64,000 nt of DNA, taken from Kitasatospora phosalacinea. Lineage in GTDB: Bacteria > Actinomycetota > Actinomycetes > Streptomycetales > Streptomycetaceae. Each line of letters begins with the position of its first letter. Positions within the stretch are counted from its first letter, which is position 1. The translations under genes and the position numbers were made by a program. A model generated the notes under the pieces. It saw nothing but the letters and a program-made list of their open reading frames with translations, made no database searches and was not told the origin of the DNA. The stretch is taken from NCBI RefSeq assembly GCF_030268885.1, contig NZ_BSSA01000018.1, positions 109,590 through 173,589 on the forward strand, read 5' to 3'. Positions 27,332 to 36,075 of the stretch are shown here, piece by piece.

Positions 27332-27359
27332 CTCCTTGCCCGCCGCCGGAAGGGCCCCC

Positions 27360-28556
27360 GTGACCGACCCGTACACCGCGCCCGGACTCACCCCCGGCCA
27401 CCTCGGTGCCCCCGTCGTCGAGCCCGAGGGCGCCCCGCCCGGCCTGCCGTACGGCGTCGAGCCGCCGGACCCGGAGCAGTTGCGCACCCGCGCCGCGTGC
27501 TGCCTGAGCGTGGCCGGGCTGCTGGGGGTGGTGATGGCGGTGGCGCTCACGGTGTTCGTGCTCTGGCCCGAGGGCAAGCAGCCCGCACCCGACTTCGCGG
27601 GCGGCGGCAGCGGACAGGTGCAGGTGTCGGTCGCCCAGGGCGCCAGCCTCACCCAGATCGGCAGGACCCTGACCGACAAGCACGTGATCGCCTCCACCCG
27701 GGCGTTCACCGAGGCCGCGGCCAAGAGCCCGGCGGGCAGCAACATCCACCCCGGCACGTACACCCTCAAGGAGCGGATGTCGGCGGTCTCGGCGCTGAAC
27801 GTGCTGCTCGACCCGTCCAACGCCAACGCGCTGACCGTCCCCGAGGGCTGGCGCTCCACCCAGGTCTTCGCCGCGATCGACGCCCGGCTCGGCCTCAAGC
27901 CCGGCACCGCCAAGGCCACCGCCGAGCAGCACCTCGCCGACCTGGGCCTGCCCGCCGAGGCCAGCGGCCACCTGGAGGGCTACCTCTACCCCGCCACCTA
28001 CCCCGTCACCGGCGACAGCACCGCCCTCACCCTCCTCCAGGACATGGTCAAGGAGGCCCAGGGCACCCTCTCCGGCCCCTCCGTCGCCGACGCCGCCGCC
28101 GCCAACGGCGTCTCCCCGTACGGGCTGCTGGCCGTCGCCAGCCTCGCCCAGGCCGAGGCCGACAACCCCGAGGACATGGCCAAGGTCGCCCGGGTCGTCT
28201 ACAACCGGCTGGCCAAGAAGATGCCGCTCCAACTCGACTCCACCATCAACTACGCACTCGGCCGCTCCACCCTCACCACCACCCAGGACGACACCAGGCT
28301 CGACTCCCCGTTCAACACCTACGCCCACCCCGGCCTGCCGCCGACCCCCATCGGCAACCCCGGCCGGGACGCGCTGCGCGCCGCGATCAACCCCGCGGAC
28401 GGTGACTGGCTGTACTTCGTCACCGTCCAGCCCGGCGACACCCGCTTCACCGACAGCGAGGAGCAGCAGCGCAAGAACGTCGAGGAGTTCAACGCCCACC
28501 GGGCCCAGCACTCCCCGGCCCCGTCCTCCCCCTCCCAGCCCTCCCCGTCCCCGTGA
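27360..28556 (+). CDS. mltG: Endolytic murein transglycosylase MltG, first copy
   Basis: YceG-like lytic transglycosylase that cuts nascent peptidoglycan strands at the outer face of the membrane. The 398-residue product has a membrane helix at about 46-69, a LysM-like subdomain (VSVAQGASLTQIGRTLTDKHVI) and the catalytic domain with ASLAQAE, whose Glu266 aligns with the family catalytic Glu, and TYAHPGLPPTPIGNPG. The tail is Ser/Pro-rich. The GTG at 27360 has GGAAGGG 5-7 bases upstream. An earlier in-frame start at 27303 lies inside the terminator and is rejected. A second mltG follows. Confidence 0.92.
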   Translation: MTDPYTAPGLTPGHLGAPVVEPEGAPPGLPYGVEPPDPEQLRTRAACCLSVAGLLGVVMAVALTVFVLWPEGKQPAPDFAGGGSGQVQVSVAQGASLTQIGRTLTDKHVIASTRAFTEAAAKSPAGSNIHPGTYTLKERMSAVSALNVLLDPSNANALTVPEGWRSTQVFAAIDARLGLKPGTAKATAEQHLADLGLPAEASGHLEGYLYPATYPVTGDSTALTLLQDMVKEAQGTLSGPSVADAAAANGVSPYGLLAVASLAQAEADNPEDMAKVARVVYNRLAKKMPLQLDSTINYALGRSTLTTTQDDTRLDSPFNTYAHPGLPPTPIGNPGRDALRAAINPADGDWLYFVTVQPGDTRFTDSEEQQRKNVEEFNAHRAQHSPAPSSPSQPSPSP

Positions 28557-28675
28557 ACGGTGAACGCCCCTCGGTCGGGCCATTTGGCTACGCTGCGGTA
28601 CGGTAACGTCTCCCATCACGTGCTGCTGATAGCACGCCGGTTCGACGGACACCCTGGATGCGGCAAAGGGGATCG

Positions 28676-30385
28676 ATGACTGATCAGAGTGGGCGCTACG
28701 GCTCCCAGGGCGACCAGCCGTGGTACCCCGGCGAACAGCCCCAGCCCCAGGACCCGTACGGGCAGCAGCAGTTCGTCCAGCAGCAGGGTTACCCGCAGCA
28801 GCAGGGCGGTACCTACGGCGGGCAGCAGCAGTTCGTGCAGCCGCAGCAGGGCTACCCCCAGCAGCAGGGCGGTTCGTTCGGCGGCCAGCAGCAGTTCGCC
28901 CAGCCGCAGCCCGGGATGCAGCAGGGCTACCCGCAGCAGGGCGGCAGCTACGGCGGGCAGCAGCAGTTCGTCCAGCAGCAGGGGTACCCGCAGCAGCAGG
29001 GCGGTTCGTTCGGCGGGCAGCAGCAGTTCGCCCAGCAGCAGCCCGGGATGCAGCAGCCGCCGCAGGGCGGGCAGCAGCCCCCGGCGCCGCGGCCGGAGCC
29101 GGCGGGCGGGCCCGGGCCGGACGGGATCGACTGGGAGGCGGAGGCCGCGGCCCTCGACGGCCCGGCCGAGCCGGTGGCGGAGCCCGAGGACTGGGCCGAG
29201 GACGAGTACCTGGACGACGAGGAGGAGGGCCGGGGCGGCTCGTTCCTCTCCGAGCAGGACGACTCCCGCGAGGCCGAGCGCAAGCGCAAGGAGAAGGGCA
29301 AGAAGTCGGGCCGCCGCAACGGCGGCGCCTGCCTGCTGGTCGCCCTGGTGCTGCTCGGCGGCCTGGGCGGCGCGGGCTGGTGGGGCTACGGCTTCTACCA
29401 GGACCACTTCGGCCCCCCGCCGGACTACAAGGGCGCGGGCAGCGGCTCGGTGAACATCACCGTCAAGGACGGCGCCGGCGGCGACGCGATCGGCAAGGCG
29501 CTGCTGGACGCGGGCGTGGTCAAGAGCGTCAAGGCGTTCAGCGCCGAGTACGAGAAGGACCCCCGGGGCCGCAGCATCCAGCCCGGCGTCTACACCATGA
29601 AGCACCAGATGTCCGCCGCCGAGGCGTTCAAGGAACTGGTGGAGTCCAACGGCGGCAACGCGCTGATCATCCCCGAGGGCCTGAAGGCCGTCGACATCTA
29701 CAAGCGGATCGACGAGAAGCTCAAGCTCCAGGGCGGCACCACCGCCAAGGTCGCCAAGGACCAGGCCGGCGGCCTGGGCCTGCCCGCGTACGCCAACAAC
29801 AACCCGGAGGGCTTCCTGTGGCCCGCCCGGTACTCGATCGCCGACGGCATGAAGCCCGAGGACCTGCTCAAGCAGATGGTCGCCAACGCCGTCCAGCAGT
29901 ACGGCGACCTCAAGCTGGACGACGCGGCGCAGAAGCTCGGCCTGAAGAACGCGTACGAGGTGATCACCGAGGCCAGCATCCTGCAGGCCGAGGGCAACAA
30001 CTCCGAGGACTTCGGCAAGATGGCCCGCGCCATCTCCAACCGCCTCACCACCAACATCACCCAGCACAAGCTGGGCCTGGACACCACCCTGCAGTACGGG
30101 CTCGGCCGCACCAAGCTGACCGAGGCCGAGATCAACGACGGCTCCAACAAGTACAACTCGTACGTCAACCCGGGCCTGCCGCCGACCCCGATCGGCAACC
30201 CCGGCAAGGAGGCGATCGACGCCGTCCTCAACCCGACGCCGGGCAACTGGGCCTACTGGCTGGCCGTCTCGCCGCAGGAGACCAAGTTCGCGGCGACCGG
30301 CGAGGAGCACGCCAAGAACACCGAGGCGTGGTGCCTGGGCAAGGGCATGAAGTACGACGCCAAGCACGTCGCCTGCACGTCCTGA
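28676..30385 (+). CDS. mltG: Endolytic murein transglycosylase MltG, second copy with Gln-rich repeat head
   Basis: A 569-residue MltG. Residues about 20-150 are a cytoplasmic Gln/Pro/Gly/Tyr-rich repeat region (units like GGQQQFVQQQGYPQQQ), then an acidic stretch, a KRKEKGKKSGRR stop-transfer-like patch, a membrane helix near 217-237 and the catalytic domain. ASILQAE gives Glu439 as the likely catalytic residue, and YVNPGLPPTPIGNPG is conserved. The ATG at 28676 follows AAAGGGGA. This layout matches the single streptomycete MltG I remember, so the shorter upstream copy is the extra one. Sequence divergence between the copies indicates an old duplication. Confidence 0.93.
   Translation: MTDQSGRYGSQGDQPWYPGEQPQPQDPYGQQQFVQQQGYPQQQGGTYGGQQQFVQPQQGYPQQQGGSFGGQQQFAQPQPGMQQGYPQQGGSYGGQQQFVQQQGYPQQQGGSFGGQQQFAQQQPGMQQPPQGGQQPPAPRPEPAGGPGPDGIDWEAEAAALDGPAEPVAEPEDWAEDEYLDDEEEGRGGSFLSEQDDSREAERKRKEKGKKSGRRNGGACLLVALVLLGGLGGAGWWGYGFYQDHFGPPPDYKGAGSGSVNITVKDGAGGDAIGKALLDAGVVKSVKAFSAEYEKDPRGRSIQPGVYTMKHQMSAAEAFKELVESNGGNALIIPEGLKAVDIYKRIDEKLKLQGGTTAKVAKDQAGGLGLPAYANNNPEGFLWPARYSIADGMKPEDLLKQMVANAVQQYGDLKLDDAAQKLGLKNAYEVITEASILQAEGNNSEDFGKMARAISNRLTTNITQHKLGLDTTLQYGLGRTKLTEAEINDGSNKYNSYVNPGLPPTPIGNPGKEAIDAVLNPTPGNWAYWLAVSPQETKFAATGEEHAKNTEAWCLGKGMKYDAKHVACTS
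28757..29090 (+). repeat. In-frame Gln-rich tandem repeats in the second mltG
   Basis: Units of roughly 60-75 bp encoding GGQQQF(V/A)Q followed by QQGYPQQQGG(S/T)(Y/F) recur about five times, nearly identical at the DNA level. Such repeats can expand or contract by slippage or recombination. Confidence 0.85.
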
Positions 30386-30450
30386 CCGGGGCGCGGGCGA
30401 CGGGCGTCCGGTGGGCGGTACGGCTTTGCGGGGCGGGCGGGTGGTGCGGG

Positions 30451-30456
30451 TAGCGT
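30451..30456 (+). promoter_or_regulatory. -10 element for a leaderless ABC-ATPase mRNA
   Basis: TAGCGT (30451-30456) ends 8 nt before the ATG at 30464, which would then be the first codon of a leaderless transcript. Confidence 0.45.
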
Positions 30457-30463
30457 GAGGCGG

Positions 30464-31288
30464 ATGGAGACACCGCAGAGCACCCCGCACCCGTCCGAGC
30501 CCGCGCTGCTGGAGGCCGCCCACGTCGACGTGGTGCGGGGCGGGCAGTACCTGCTGCGGGACGTGTCGCTGACCGTCCGGGCCGGGGAGCACTGGGCGGT
30601 GCTCGGCGCCAACGGGGCGGGCAAGAGCACCCTGCTGTCGCTGCTCGGCGCGGTCGAGCACCCCACCGCGGGCACCGTGAAGGTGCTCGGGCGGCAGCTC
30701 GGCAAGGTCGACGTCCGGGAGCTGCGCGCCCACCTCGGGCACGTCAACCCACGGCACCCGCTGCGCTCCCCGTTGACCGTCCGCCAGGTCGTGCTGACCG
30801 GCACCACGCAGACCATCGAGCCCGACCTGTGGCACAAGCCCACCGCCGAACAGCTCGACCACGCCGAGGAGTTGATCCACACCCTGGGCATCGCGCACCG
30901 CGCCGAGAGCCCCTGGACCACCCTCTCCCAGGGGGAGCGCGGCCGCGTCCTGATCGCCCGCGCGCTGATGCCCGAGCCCCGGCTGCTGCTGCTCGACGAA
31001 CCCGCCACCGGACTCGACCTGACCGCCCGCGAACAGCTCCTGGAGAGCCTGGACGAACTGCGCGCCCGCTACCCGGAGGTGGCGTCCGTGCTGGTCACCC
31101 ACCACCTGGAGGAGCTCCCCGAGACCACCAGCCACGCCCTGCTGCTGCGCGACGGCCTGACCACCGCGGCCGGGCCCGCCCGCGAGGTGCTGACCACCGA
31201 GCTGGTCTCCGAGTGCTTCCGGCACCCGATCCGGATCTCCCACAGCGAGGGCCGCTGGTCCGCCCGCACCCGCCGGGGCACCGAGTGA
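30464..31288 (+). CDS. Stand-alone ABC transporter ATP-binding protein
   Basis: A 274-residue ABC ATPase: Walker A GANGAGKST (48-56), Q-loop region in GHVNPRHPL, signature LSQGERGR, Walker B LLLLDEPATGL and the H-loop VLVTHH. It has no membrane domain and no permease next to it, so its partner must be elsewhere. The sequence TLSQGERGRVLIARALMPEP resembles the PhnK/ModF-like stand-alone ATPases, but this is a guess. A GTG at 30455 is an alternative start. Its stop overlaps the following GNAT gene (GTGA), tying it to the aromatic pathway operon. Confidence 0.88.
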   Translation: METPQSTPHPSEPALLEAAHVDVVRGGQYLLRDVSLTVRAGEHWAVLGANGAGKSTLLSLLGAVEHPTAGTVKVLGRQLGKVDVRELRAHLGHVNPRHPLRSPLTVRQVVLTGTTQTIEPDLWHKPTAEQLDHAEELIHTLGIAHRAESPWTTLSQGERGRVLIARALMPEPRLLLLDEPATGLDLTAREQLLESLDELRARYPEVASVLVTHHLEELPETTSHALLLRDGLTTAAGPAREVLTTELVSECFRHPIRISHSEGRWSARTRRGTE

Positions 31289-31770
31289 GCGACGCCGCCC
31301 CGGCCTGGACGCTGCGCCCCGCCACCGCGGCCGACCTGGAGCCGCTGGCCGCACTGCGGGCCGCCGCGATGCGCCCCGACCTGGAACGGCTCGGCCGCTA
31401 CGACGAGCACCGGGTCCGGCAGCGGCTGCGCGACGCGTACCGGCCCGAGCACACCTCGGTGGTCGAACTGCCCGGCGACCCGGAGCCGCTCGCCGGCTGC
31501 CTGGCGCTCGCCCCCGACGAACGCCCCGGCACCCTGCTGCTGGAGCACTTCTACCTCCGCCCGGCGCTGCACGGCCGCGGCCTGGGCACCGCCGTGCTGC
31601 GCGCGGCGCTGCGGCGGGCCGACGCCGCGGGCCTGGCCGTCCGGCTGAACGTGCTGCAGGGCAGCCCCGCCCGGCGGCTGTACGAGCGGCACGGCTTCGC
31701 GCCGGAGTCGGAGGACCCGGTCGACGTCTTCCTGCACCGCCCCGCCCCCTCGGAAAGGCCCACCACGTGA
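31285..31770 (+). CDS. GNAT-family N-acetyltransferase
   Basis: A 161-residue acetyltransferase with the acetyl-CoA loop LHGRGLGTAVLRAALRRA (RxxGxG/A) and the C-terminal VLQGSPARRLYERHGF motif common to amino-group acetyltransferases. The substrate is unknown. The GTG start overlaps the ABC ATPase stop, and its own stop overlaps aroE, both as GTGA, so the three are translated as a coupled set. Confidence 0.85.
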   Translation: MSDAAPAWTLRPATAADLEPLAALRAAAMRPDLERLGRYDEHRVRQRLRDAYRPEHTSVVELPGDPEPLAGCLALAPDERPGTLLLEHFYLRPALHGRGLGTAVLRAALRRADAAGLAVRLNVLQGSPARRLYERHGFAPESEDPVDVFLHRPAPSERPTT

Positions 31771-32594
31771 CCACCCCGCACCGGGCCGCCGTGCTCGGCT
31801 CCCCGATCGCCCACTCGCTCTCCCCGGCCCTGCACAACGCCGGGTACGCCGCGCTCGGCCTCACCGACTGGCAGTACGGCCGCCACGAGGTCGACGAATC
31901 GACACTGGCGGACTTCGTCACCGGGCTCGACCCCGCCGAGTGGGCCGGCCTGTCGCTGACCATGCCGCTCAAGCGGGCGATCCGCCCGCTGCTGGACACC
32001 GTCAGCGACACCGCCCGCGCGGTGGACGCCGTCAACACGGTGGTCCTCGACCGCGACGGGCGGCGGCACGGCGACAACACCGACGTCCCCGGCCTGGTCA
32101 ACGCGCTGCGTGAGCGCGGCGTCGAGCGGGTCGGGGCGGCCGCGGTGCTGGGCGCCGGGGCCACCGCCTCCTCCGCGCTGGCCGCGCTGGCCCAGGTCTG
32201 CGACGGCGAGGTGACCGCGTACGTGCGCAGCGCCGAGCGGGCCGCCGAGATGCGGGCGCTCGGGGAGCGGCTCGGCGTGCCGGTGCGCACCGCCGACTGG
32301 GCGGACGGCGCGCGGGCGCTGGAGGGGCCGCTGACCGTCTCCACCACGCCGGTCGGGGCGACCGACGGCTTCGCGGCGCAGCTGACGGCGGCGCCGGGCG
32401 TGCTGTTCGACGTGCTCTACCACCCGTGGCCGACCGCGCTGGCCGCGGCCTGCCTGGAGCGCGGCGGCACCGTGCTGGGCGGGCTCGACCTGCTGGTGCA
32501 CCAGGCCGTGCTGCAGTTCGAGCGGTTCACCGGCGTGCCGCGCGGGCCGCTGGCCGCGATGCGGGCGGCGGGGGAGGCGGCGCTCGCGGGGTGA
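31767..32594 (+). CDS. aroE: Shikimate dehydrogenase
   Basis: Reduces 3-dehydroshikimate to shikimate with NADPH. The 275-residue product opens with the substrate motif GSPIAHSLSPALHNAGY, has SLTMPLK with catalytic Lys69, GDNTDVPG with the catalytic Asp, and the nucleotide loop VLGAGATASSALAAL. The Rossmann loop lacks the usual NRT NADP clamp (YVRSAERA is found instead), so cofactor preference is open. Coupled to the upstream GNAT gene. aroC follows after 169 bp with its own ribosome binding site. Confidence 0.93.
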   Translation: MTTPHRAAVLGSPIAHSLSPALHNAGYAALGLTDWQYGRHEVDESTLADFVTGLDPAEWAGLSLTMPLKRAIRPLLDTVSDTARAVDAVNTVVLDRDGRRHGDNTDVPGLVNALRERGVERVGAAAVLGAGATASSALAALAQVCDGEVTAYVRSAERAAEMRALGERLGVPVRTADWADGARALEGPLTVSTTPVGATDGFAAQLTAAPGVLFDVLYHPWPTALAAACLERGGTVLGGLDLLVHQAVLQFERFTGVPRGPLAAMRAAGEAALAG

Positions 32595-32763
32595 CGAGGA
32601 TGTCCAATTCCTGACGTCGGCTGTCCGCCACGCGGACCGCGGCCCCGGTGACCTGCGGGACGTGAAAGGATCGGAGCCGCCCCGTCGCGTTCCGCGGCCG
32701 GGCAGGACGAGACGCCGGGCCGGCCGCCGTTCACGGCGCGGGCCGCTGACGAAGGAGCTTTCG

Positions 32764-33948
32764 GTGGGTAGCTTGCGCTGGCTCACGGCGGGGGAGTCGC
32801 ACGGCCCCGCTCTGGTCGCGACGCTGGAGGGCCTGCCGGCCGGGGTGCCGGTCACCACCGCCATGGTGGCCGACGCACTGGCCCGCCGGCGGCTCGGGTA
32901 CGGGCGCGGCGCGCGGATGAAGTTCGAGCAGGACGAGGTGACCTTCCTCGGCGGCGTCCGGCACGGCGAGACCATGGGCTCCCCGGTCGCGATCATGGTC
33001 GGCAACACCGAGTGGCCGAAGTGGGAGCAGGTCATGTCGGCCGACCCGGTCGACCCCGAGGTGCTCGCGGGCCTGGCCCGCAACGAGGCGCTGACCCGCC
33101 CCCGCCCCGGCCACGCCGACCTGGCGGGCATGCAGAAGTACTCGATCGACGAGGCCCGCCCGATCCTGGAGCGCGCCAGCGCCCGGGAGACCGCGGCCCG
33201 GGTCGCGCTCGGCGCGGTCGCCCGCTCCTACCTCAAGGAGACCTGCGGCATCGAGATCGTCAGCCACGTGGTGGAGCTGGCCGCCGCCAAGGCCCCGGCC
33301 GGGGTGCTGCCGCTGCCCGCCGACGAGGCCCGGCTCGACGAGGACCCGGTGCGCTGCCTGGACGCCGACGCGTCCAAGGCGATGGTCGCCGAGATCGACC
33401 AGGCCCACAAGGACGGCGACACCCTCGGCGGCGTCGTCGAGGTGCTGGCGTACGGCGTGCCGGTCGGCCTCGGCTCGCACGTGCACTGGGACCGCCGGCT
33501 GGACGCCCGGCTGGCCGCCGCGCTGATGGGCATCCAGGCGATCAAGGGCGTCGAGGTCGGCGACGGCTTCGAGCTGGCCCGCGTCCCCGGCTCGCAGGCG
33601 CACGACGAGATCGTGCCGACCGCCGAGGGCGTCAAGCGCACCTCCGGCCGCTCCGGCGGCACCGAGGGCGGCCTGTCCACCGGCGAACTGCTGCGCGTCC
33701 GGGCCGCGATGAAGCCGATCGCGACCGTCCCGCGCGCCCTGCAGACCCTGGACGTGCGCACCGGCGAGCCCGCCAAGGCGCACCACCAGCGCTCCGACGT
33801 GTGCGCCGTCCCGGCGGCCGGCATCGTCGCCGAGGCGATGGTGGCGCTCGTCCTGGCGGACGCGGTGGCGGAGAAGTTCGGCGGCGACAACGTCTCCGAG
33901 ACCCGCCGCAACGTGCAGTCCTACCTCGACAACCTGATCGTCCGATGA
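32764..33948 (+). CDS. aroC: Chorismate synthase
   Basis: Flavin-dependent enzyme that makes chorismate from EPSP. The 394-residue product starts LRWLTAGESHGPALVATLEGLPAG, the standard N-terminal signature with the first active-site His, and contains RPGHADLAGMQKY, SARETAARVALGAVA and RSDVCAVPAAGIVAE. The GTG at 32764 follows GAAGGAG. The 169-bp gap from aroE shows no clear promoter to me. The stop overlaps aroK as ATGA. Confidence 0.96.
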   Translation: MGSLRWLTAGESHGPALVATLEGLPAGVPVTTAMVADALARRRLGYGRGARMKFEQDEVTFLGGVRHGETMGSPVAIMVGNTEWPKWEQVMSADPVDPEVLAGLARNEALTRPRPGHADLAGMQKYSIDEARPILERASARETAARVALGAVARSYLKETCGIEIVSHVVELAAAKAPAGVLPLPADEARLDEDPVRCLDADASKAMVAEIDQAHKDGDTLGGVVEVLAYGVPVGLGSHVHWDRRLDARLAAALMGIQAIKGVEVGDGFELARVPGSQAHDEIVPTAEGVKRTSGRSGGTEGGLSTGELLRVRAAMKPIATVPRALQTLDVRTGEPAKAHHQRSDVCAVPAAGIVAEAMVALVLADAVAEKFGGDNVSETRRNVQSYLDNLIVR

Positions 33949-34475
33949 GCACACCGGCCGGGCCCGCCGTGGTGCTGGTCGGCCCGCCCGGCAGTGGCAA
34001 GTCCACCGTCGGGCGGGTCCTCGCCGAGCGCCTCGGCCTGCCGTTCCGCGACACCGACGCCGACATCGAGCGGACCGCGGGCAAGCCCATCCCGGAGATC
34101 TTCGTCGACGAGGGCGAGCCGCACTTCCGGCAGCTGGAGCGGGAGGCCGTCCGGGCCGCCACCGCCGGCCACACCGGCGTGCTGGCGCTCGGCGGCGGCG
34201 CCGTGACGTCCGAGGAGACCCGGGCGCTGCTGGCCCCGCTGCCCGTGGTGTTCCTGGAGGTGGCGCTCGGCGACGCGGTCAAGCGGGTCGGCCTGGACGC
34301 CCCCCGCCCGCTGCTCGCGGTCAACCCCCGGGCCCGCTGGCGCGAGCTGATGGAGGCCCGCCGCCCGCTCTACCTGGAGGTCGCCACCGCCGTGGTCGAC
34401 ACCGAGGGCCGCACGCCCGAGCAGGTCGCCGACGCCGTACTCGAAGCACTGGAGTTGAAGGACCCCCATGTCTGA
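33945..34475 (+). CDS. aroK: Shikimate kinase
   Basis: Phosphorylates shikimate with ATP. The 176-residue product has Walker A GPPGSGKST (13-21), the shikimate motif DTDADIE, LALGGGAV and the lid RPLLAV with its conserved Arg. The ATG overlaps the aroC stop by 4 bp, and the C-terminal codons overlap the aroB start by 8 bp. Confidence 0.95.
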   Translation: MSTPAGPAVVLVGPPGSGKSTVGRVLAERLGLPFRDTDADIERTAGKPIPEIFVDEGEPHFRQLEREAVRAATAGHTGVLALGGGAVTSEETRALLAPLPVVFLEVALGDAVKRVGLDAPRPLLAVNPRARWRELMEARRPLYLEVATAVVDTEGRTPEQVADAVLEALELKDPHV

Positions 34476-35562
34476 CCCCGACATCGTCAGGATCCAGGTG
34501 GCCGGCAGCGACGGCCACGCCCCGTACGAGGTGCTGATCGGCCACCAGCTGCTGGGCGAGCTCGCCCCGCTGATCGGCCCGAAGGCCAAGCGGGTCGCGG
34601 TGATCCACCCGGAGGCGCTGGAGGCCACCGGCGAGGCGATCCGCGAGGACCTCGCCGCGCAGGGCTACGAGGCGATCGCCCTGCAGGTGCCGAACGCCGA
34701 GGACGCCAAGAGCGCCGAGGTCGCCGCGTACTGCTGGTCGGTGCTGGGGCAGACCGGCTTCACCCGCAGCGACGTGGTCGTCGGCCTCGGCGGCGGCTCC
34801 ACCACCGACCTGGCGGGCTTCGTCGCGGCCACCTGGCTGCGCGGGGTGCGCTGGATCTCGGTGCCCACCACGTTGCTCGGCATGGTCGACGCGGCCGTCG
34901 GCGGCAAGACCGGCATCAACATCGCCGAGGGCAAGAACATGGTCGGCGCCTTCCACCCGCCCGCGGGCGTCCTGGCCGACCTCGGCACCCTGGAGACCCT
35001 CGGCAAGCACGACTACGTCTCCGGCCTGGCCGAGGTGATCAAGGCCGGTTTCATCGCCGACCCGGTCATCCTCGACCTGATCGAGGCCGACCCCGAGGCC
35101 GCCACCACCCCCTCCGGGCCGCACACCCTGGAGCTGATCCGGCGGGCCATCCAGGTCAAGGCCGACGTGGTCTCCGGCGACCTCAAGGAGTCCGGCCGCC
35201 GCGAGATCCTCAACTACGGCCACACCCTCGGCCACGCCATCGAGCGCAACGAGCGCTACAAGTGGCGGCACGGCGCGGCGATCTCCATCGGCATGGTCTT
35301 CGCCGCCGAACTCGGCCGCCTGGCCGGGCGGTTGGACGACGCCACGGCCGACCGGCACCGGGCCGTGCTGGCCTCCGTCGGCCTGCCGCTGACCTACCGC
35401 GCGGACGCCTGGCCGAAGCTGCTGGACGCCATGAAGATCGACAAGAAGTCGCGCGGCGACCTGCTGCGCTTCGTCGTCCTGGACGGCCTGGCCAAGACCT
35501 CCATCCTGGAGGGCCCCGACCCGTCCGTGCTGGTCGCCGCCTACGGGGAGGTCTCCGGATGA
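34468..35562 (+). CDS. aroB: 3-dehydroquinate synthase
   Basis: Converts DAHP to 3-dehydroquinate with NAD and a metal ion. The 364-residue product has the NAD loop GLGGGSTTDLAGFVAATW, the substrate motif MVDAAVGGKTGIN, KNMVGAFHPP and the metal-ligand region NYGHTLGHAIE. It overlaps aroK by 8 bp and aroQ by 4 bp (ATGA), so it is tightly coupled in the pathway operon. Confidence 0.96.
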   Translation: MSDPDIVRIQVAGSDGHAPYEVLIGHQLLGELAPLIGPKAKRVAVIHPEALEATGEAIREDLAAQGYEAIALQVPNAEDAKSAEVAAYCWSVLGQTGFTRSDVVVGLGGGSTTDLAGFVAATWLRGVRWISVPTTLLGMVDAAVGGKTGINIAEGKNMVGAFHPPAGVLADLGTLETLGKHDYVSGLAEVIKAGFIADPVILDLIEADPEAATTPSGPHTLELIRRAIQVKADVVSGDLKESGRREILNYGHTLGHAIERNERYKWRHGAAISIGMVFAAELGRLAGRLDDATADRHRAVLASVGLPLTYRADAWPKLLDAMKIDKKSRGDLLRFVVLDGLAKTSILEGPDPSVLVAAYGEVSG

Positions 35563-36002
35563 GCACCCGCGTCCTCGTCCTGAACGGCCCCAACCTGGGG
35601 CGGCTCGGCTCCCGCGAACCCGACGTGTACGGCTCCACCTCGTACGCGGGGCTGGTGGCGCGGTGCGCCGAGCTGGGCGCCGAGCTCGGTTTCGACGTCG
35701 AGGTGCGGGAGACCAACTCCGAGGCGGAGATGGTCGGTTGGCTGCACGAGGCGGCGGACGCCAAGACCCCCGTGGTGATCAACCCCGGCGCGTTCACGCA
35801 CTACTCGTACGCGATGCGCGACGCCGCCGCCCAGCGCACCGCGCCGCTGATCGAGGTGCACATCTCCAACCCGTACGCCCGGGAGGCCTTCCGGCACACC
35901 TCGGTCGTCGCCGCCGTCGCCTCCGGCACCATCGCCGGGTTCGGCCTCGGCTCGTACGAACTCGCCCTGCGCGCCCTCGCGGAGCAGCTGACCAGCCGCT
36001 GA
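35559..36002 (+). CDS. aroQ: 3-dehydroquinate dehydratase, type II
   Basis: Dehydrates 3-dehydroquinate to 3-dehydroshikimate. The 147-residue product has the type II signature LNGPNLGRLGSREPDVYG with catalytic Tyr24, VINPGAFTHYSYA, and EVHISN with the catalytic His. It is the last gene of the aroE-aroC-aroK-aroB-aroQ set, and a strong hairpin follows. Confidence 0.96.
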   Translation: MSTRVLVLNGPNLGRLGSREPDVYGSTSYAGLVARCAELGAELGFDVEVRETNSEAEMVGWLHEAADAKTPVVINPGAFTHYSYAMRDAAAQRTAPLIEVHISNPYAREAFRHTSVVAAVASGTIAGFGLGSYELALRALAEQLTSR

Positions 36003-36011
36003 GCGCACCCC

Positions 36012-36045
36012 GGCCCGGTGGCGGACTTGTGCCCGCCACCGGGCC
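36012..36045 (+). terminator. Terminator after aroQ
   Basis: GGCCCGGTGGCGG (36012-36024) pairs perfectly with CCGCCACCGGGCC (36033-36045), 10 bp after the aroQ stop. Confidence 0.8.
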
Positions 36046-36051
36046 CACGTG

Positions 36052-36057
36052 TACATT
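36052..36057 (+). promoter_or_regulatory. Candidate -10 of the P-loop protein gene
   Basis: TACATT at 36052-36057, immediately after the aroQ terminator, would start a very short leader containing AGGGAGG. Confidence 0.4.
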
Positions 36058-36075
36058 CGGCGCAGGGAGGTGACG

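Noticed and set aside
27303..27360. The upstream start of the first mltG
   Set aside because: It would place the first codons inside the alaS-ruvX terminator palindrome, and the GTG at 27360 has a better ribosome binding site.
28757..29090. A CRISPR-like array
   Set aside because: The repeats are in frame, have no unique spacers and encode the Gln-rich head of MltG.
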